The notes beneath the pieces are model-generated. The model was given only the letters and a program-made list of their open reading frames with translations, was not told the origin of the DNA and ran no database searches. From CAZRRV01 sp964406705 (GTDB taxonomy: Bacteria; Bacillota; Clostridia; Oscillospirales; Acutalibacteraceae): 9,844 nt of DNA. The stretch lies in the NCBI GenBank assembly GCA_964406705.1, contig CAYOSS010000066.1, positions 1 through 9,844 of the forward strand, given 5' to 3'. Shown piece after piece: positions 6,962 to 9,844 of this stretch; the first letter of the stretch is position 1; each line of letters begins with the position of its first letter. The translations under genes and the position numbers were made by a program.

Positions 6962-6990
6962 TTGACTAATTCATCGATGTATGTTACAAT
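6962..6990 (+). promoter_or_regulatory. Sigma-A promoter of the Phd/YefM-like gene
   Basis: TTGACT (6962-6967) and TACAAT (6985-6990) are separated by exactly 17 bases, giving a near-consensus promoter. The antitoxin start at 7011 follows only 20 bases after the -10 box, with AGGAGG at 6997-7002, so the leader would be very short. Confidence 0.8.
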
Positions 6991-7010
6991 AAAAACAGGA
7001 GGCGGGGAAA

Positions 7011-7339
7011 ATGTCCGATGTCATGGGCGCTATACGGAGTACGGTGCCGATTTCCCGGTTTAACAAGGGGCTCGCCGGGAAGATTTTCACGGAAGTGAGA
7101 CGGACGGGGCCAAAGGTTGTTATGAAGAACAACGTGGCGGAGTGCGTTGCGTCCTGCTCTCGCCGGAGGAGTACGTCGGTCTTATGGACGAGGTGAACGA
7201 CGCGCGCCTGTTACGCGAGGCGCTTTCCCGCCTTGAAAACTACGACCCCGCCGCCACGCTGTCGGTGGAGGAGATTAATTCCCGGCTCGGGATTAGCCCC
7301 GAGGACTTGGCGTCGGGCGGGGACGCGCAAATCCGGTAG
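7011..7339 (+). pseudogene. Phd/YefM-type antitoxin gene, frameshifted by a 5 bp duplication
   Basis: The first frame (7011-7196, 61 codons) begins with AGGAGG 8 nt before the ATG and reads VPISRFNKGLAGKIFTEVRR, then VVMKNNVAEC; this is the N-terminal DNA-binding half of a Phd/YefM antitoxin. It then leaves the family and ends at 7196. The continuation, VLLSPEEYVGLMDEVNDARL and onward to 7339, lies in another frame. At the join the DNA reads TGCGT TGCGT (7143-7152); removing one copy restores an uninterrupted 107-residue protein with the classic LLSPEEY segment. In such systems the C-terminal half neutralises a RelE- or Doc-type toxin, but no toxin gene follows, so this is an orphan. The downstream frame has only a GTG at 7142 and no ribosome binding site. 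A sequencing error or a recent inactivating duplication would look the same; regulated slippage is possible but less likely. Confidence 0.8.
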
Positions 7340-7388
7340 GAGTCGGTCGGGGAGCCATATTTTTCTCACAAAGCTTCCGGGAAGGCAG

Positions 7389-7430
7389 AAAAACCCGCCG
7401 GGCGGCGCGAATCGAGCGACCGTCCGGCGG
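7389..7430 (-). terminator. Intrinsic terminator of asnB
   Basis: On the minus strand, downstream of the asnB stop, an 11 bp stem (7420-7430 with 7395-7405, one G-U pair, 14 nt loop) is followed by G and five T (7389-7393). The stem starts about 55 bases after the stop codon. It forms part of a longer sequence (about 7371-7440) that is repeated upstream of the antitoxin gene. Confidence 0.8.
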
Positions 7431-7484
7431 TCTCTTCTTAATATTTACCCGTGAATTTACCGCGCGGCGCCGTAAAGCCTCTTT

Positions 7485-9350
7485 CTACGCCCCCGCTTCC
7501 GGCCTTACGACATTGTCCGAGCCGAAGTAGACCTTGTACCACACCAAAAACGAGTACACCGTCCAGATCCGGCGGAAGTTGTCGACCCTGCCGCTCTTGT
7601 GCTCGTCGAGGAGCTTTAAGAGCCGCTCGGTGTGGAAGAACCGCCGGGCGTCGGGGCTCTCGAACGCCGCCTTTACCGTGCTGTAGTACGGCTCCTCCCT
7701 CAACCAGACGCGTATCGGCACGGGGAAGCCTAATTTCCGCTTGCCCGCCCACTTTTCCGGCATACGCCGCCTCGCAGCCTCGCGCAGGGCTAACTTGGTG
7801 TTCTCCTTACTCACGCGGTAGCGGGCGGGAATGCGCCTGGCGACGTCCATAACCTCCCTGTCGAGGAAGGGGACGCGCACCTCGAGGGAGTTCGCCATAC
7901 TCATCTTGTCGGCCTTGAGGAGAATATCCCCCGGCAGCCAGCTGTGTATATCCACATACTGCATCTTTGTGACGCCGTCCTTGTCCGCGACTTCGGCGTA
8001 GTAGGGGGCCACCACCGAGGCGGGGGAGGGGGCGTCGGTCTGTATCTTGAGGAGCCGCTTGCGCTCCGTCTCCGAAAAGACGTTGGAGCTGCCTATAAAG
8101 CGTTCCTCCAAGGGCTTGCCCCGCCGGATGAGGAAGTTCAGCCCCCGCACGTGGGGCAGGCGTTCCGCCGCCTTGCCTATCGCCCGGCGGACCGGCAGGG
8201 GGATCCTGTCGTACCAGGCGCAGGTCATCGGCTCGCCGTAGACGTTGTACCCGCCGAACAGCTCGTCCGACCCCTCGCCCGACATCACCACTTTAAGCTG
8301 CTTTGACGCGGTGTTGCAGACGAAGTACAGCGCGACCGCCGCCGGGTCCGCGAGCGGCTCGTCCATATGATACTGTATTTTGGGGAGAACCGCCCAGTAT
8401 TCCTCCGGGGTGATTAGCTTCGCGGTGTTCCGGGCGCCCAAGTGCTCCGACAGCTCTTTGGCGTAGCTGACCTCGTCGTATTTATCCCCGCTGCTGTAGC
8501 CCACGGTGAAGGTTTTGGCGACGTTCGCGGAACAGGTGATGTAGCTCGAGTCCACCCCGGAGGAGAGGAAGCTGCCCACCTCCACGTCGGCGATTTTGTG
8601 CGCCGCGACGGAGTCGTCGAATACGCGCGAGATCTCGTCCGCCCACTCCTCGAGCGTTTTGCTCTCGTCCGCCTCGAACTCGGGCCTCCAGTAGCGGGTG
8701 AGCCTCATTTCGCCGTCTTCGTAGGTGAAACAGTGCGCCGCGGGGAGCTTACGCACCCCCTTGAAGAAGGTGTCCTCGCCGGGCGGGGAGTACCAGAAGG
8801 AGAGGTAGCCCTCGAGCGCGGACAGGTTTAGCTCTTTACTGAAGAGCGGGTGGTCGAGGAAGCTTTTTATCTCGCTGCCGAACATAAACGCGCCGTTCAT
8901 TTTGGCGTAGTAAAAGGGCTTTATCCCGAAGTAGTCCCGCGCGCCGAAGAGCCGGCGGCGGTTTTTGTCCCATATCACGAAGGCGAACATCCCGCGAAGG
9001 CGGCGGGGGAGGTCCTCGCCGTACTCCTCGTACCCGTGGAGGAGCACCTCGCTGTCGGTCTTTGTGGAGAAGGTGTGCCCCGCTTTAAGAAGCTCCCGGC
9101 GCAGCTCCCGGTAATTGTAAATCTCGCCGTTAAAGACCAGCACCAGGCTGCCGTCCTCGTTGAAGAGGGGCTGCCTGCCGCCGTCAAGGTCGATTATCGA
9201 TAGCCGGCGGAAGCCCAGCGCCACTTCGCCGTCGGCGTAGTAGGAGGCGTCGTCCGGCCCCCGGTGGGCTATCCTGTCCGTCATTTTATGTAAGACCGCG
9301 TCCGCGTCCGGTAGCGCTCCGGCTCCCGTAAACCCCACAAACCCGCACAT
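7485..9350 (-). CDS. asnB: Asparagine synthetase (glutamine-hydrolysing)
   Basis: The 621-residue product makes asparagine from aspartate, glutamine and ATP in the cytoplasm. It starts MCGFVGF, so Cys2 becomes the N-terminal nucleophile of the class II glutaminase domain (about 1-200); the matching glutamine-site residues are present in RRLSIIDL (from Arg48), FNGEIYN (from Phe73) and KTDSE (Asp99). The synthetase domain (about 235-600) has the ATP pyrophosphatase loop SSGVDSS (263-269), then DEPLADPA (330-337) and SGEGSDELFGGY (357-368), all intact. Length fits bacterial AsnB proteins of the 600-residue class. Start choice is firm because Cys2 must be exposed; a weak GGGAG lies 10 nt before the ATG. 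It has its own promoter and terminator and converges on the antitoxin gene. Related proteins can also amidate cell-wall or antibiotic precursors, but nothing nearby suggests that here. Confidence 0.95.
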   Translation of the reverse strand: MCGFVGFTGAGALPDADAVLHKMTDRIAHRGPDDASYYADGEVALGFRRLSIIDLDGGRQPLFNEDGSLVLVFNGEIYNYRELRRELLKAGHTFSTKTDSEVLLHGYEEYGEDLPRRLRGMFAFVIWDKNRRRLFGARDYFGIKPFYYAKMNGAFMFGSEIKSFLDHPLFSKELNLSALEGYLSFWYSPPGEDTFFKGVRKLPAAHCFTYEDGEMRLTRYWRPEFEADESKTLEEWADEISRVFDDSVAAHKIADVEVGSFLSSGVDSSYITCSANVAKTFTVGYSSGDKYDEVSYAKELSEHLGARNTAKLITPEEYWAVLPKIQYHMDEPLADPAAVALYFVCNTASKQLKVVMSGEGSDELFGGYNVYGEPMTCAWYDRIPLPVRRAIGKAAERLPHVRGLNFLIRRGKPLEERFIGSSNVFSETERKRLLKIQTDAPSPASVVAPYYAEVADKDGVTKMQYVDIHSWLPGDILLKADKMSMANSLEVRVPFLDREVMDVARRIPARYRVSKENTKLALREAARRRMPEKWAGKRKLGFPVPIRVWLREEPYYSTVKAAFESPDARRFFHTERLLKLLDEHKSGRVDNFRRIWTVYSFLVWYKVYFGSDNVVRPEAGA

Positions 9351-9360
9351 AAGGCTTACA

Positions 9361-9365
9361 CTCCC
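9361..9365 (-). promoter_or_regulatory. Weak ribosome binding site of asnB
   Basis: GGGAG on the minus strand, 10 nt before the ATG. It is shorter than the sites of the other genes in the window. Confidence 0.5.
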
Positions 9366-9387
9366 AGTTTACTTTGTAGTAATGAAG

Positions 9388-9416
9388 AGTATATCACTCC
9401 CCGGGCGGGATGTCAA
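9388..9416 (-). promoter_or_regulatory. Sigma-A promoter of asnB
   Basis: On the minus strand TTGACA (9411-9416) and TATACT (9388-9393) are separated by exactly 17 bases, and TGA just before the -10 gives an extended -10 as well. Transcription would start near 9381, giving a leader of about 30 nt. A small inverted repeat, TTACT-TTGT-AGTAA (9369-9382), lies at the predicted start of transcription; whether it is an operator is unknown. Confidence 0.85.
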
Positions 9417-9419
9417 GCG

Positions 9420-9715
9420 GGGGGACGGGGCCGGGCTTGCCGCGCCGCGGGGGGTAGCTTGATGATGCCGGGGGCTCCGGCTCCGTTTGTTATGGGGGAG
9501 CTGACCCGCTTCGAGGATAGCTCGGTGCTGCCGGTAGTTTCGGCTCCGCGCGGCTCGGGGAAGTCGGTCCGCCGCGCGGGGCAGCTTTGCGGGGTCGGGG
9601 GCTCCGGCTCCGCCCGACACCGGGGGGGGGCTGCTGCTCGCTGCGCGGGGACGGCTTTGCGGGGCCGGGAGCTTTACTCCGCCCGGGTCCGGGGGCTGCT
9701 TTTCGCTGCATCGTG
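9420..9715. repeat. ~70 bp GC-rich repeat, family B, right copy
   Basis: About four degenerate units fill the space upstream of asnB. Cores such as GGGGCAGCTTTGCGGGG (near 9579) and GACGGCTTTGCGGGG (near 9650) are 70 bases apart, each followed by a GGGGCTCCGGCTCCG-like hairpin and a G-rich stretch leading into CTGCTGCTCGCTGCGCGG. One G tract is nine long (9622-9630). The same unit follows the Gfo/Idh/MocA gene at 3620-3790. No gene is supported in it. Confidence 0.75.
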
Positions 9716-9844
9716 TAGGTTGCGATGACTGAGGGCTTTCAGCGTTTGGAAGTCTTTTGCCCACCTTGCGGTGCCCGGCTCGTCGCACGCCCCCGCGCGG
9801 CGCCTCGCCGACCGCTGCTGGGATGAAGCCTTCGCTGTTTCGTC
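9716..9844. other. Window end, nothing recognised
   Basis: The last 129 bases are less repetitive than the preceding block, but I see no gene start, RNA gene or regulatory site in them. A feature cut off by the window edge cannot be excluded. Confidence 0.4.

Noticed and set aside
7340..7440. Toxin gene partner after the antitoxin
   Set aside because: Only about 100 bases remain before the asnB terminator, too short for a RelE- or Doc-type toxin, and no such frame is present.
7944..9203. Plus-strand frames of 117-129 codons opposite asnB
   Set aside because: They are shadows of the strongly conserved asnB frame in GC-rich DNA and lack ribosome binding sites.

Overview
The window looks like chromosome from a GC-rich member of the Bacillota, probably class Clostridia. 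The evidence is indirect: purine-rich Shine-Dalgarno sites 8 to 10 nt before starts, near-consensus sigma-A promoters, a SipW-dependent-type exported protein related to TasA, and GC-rich genes of clostridial style. No rRNA, tRNA, CRISPR array or transposase gene was found, and species cannot be named from this alone. All assignments come from reading the sequence; no search was run.

Layout. Bases 1 to about 2390 contain no convincing gene. They hold a degenerate mosaic of GC-rich repeats (family A, 1 to about 1860), including a cluster of very long G and C homopolymers (1599-1706), then a short-period repeat (family D, about 2030-2392) that runs into the ribosome binding site of the first gene. 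A Gfo/Idh/MocA family protein resembling glycoside hydrolase family 109 follows (2393-3619, +). Next is a 1.26 kb gene-free interval with a ~70 bp repeat (family B), a long inverted repeat (3838-3902), several small hairpins and a 214 bp tandem repeat (family C, about 4057-4770). This leads to an AT-rich stretch and a sigma-A promoter with perfect hexamers whose spacer contains a run of 11 C, driving a secreted TasA-like/beta-helix protein (4970-6757, +). Then come a terminator, a good promoter with an orphan Phd/YefM antitoxin gene broken by a 5 bp tandem duplication (7011-7339, +), and a convergent glutamine-hydrolysing asparagine synthetase with its own promoter and terminator (7485-9350, -). 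Family B repeats fill most of the remainder.

How it fits together. Each gene appears to be its own transcription unit, separated by repeats; there is no operon or shared pathway. The best candidate for unusual biology is the promoter of the exported surface protein: C-tract slippage would change the -35/-10 spacing (now 20 nt, optimum 17), which is the architecture of phase-variable promoters known in other bacteria. The second theme is the amount and kinship of gene-free repeat DNA: families A, B and C share a core resembling GGGGCAGCTTYGC, with A in the opposite orientation to B and C, and several copies carry homopolymers of 9 to 20 bases, which suggests that tract length is unstable in this genome or that the assembly is unreliable there.
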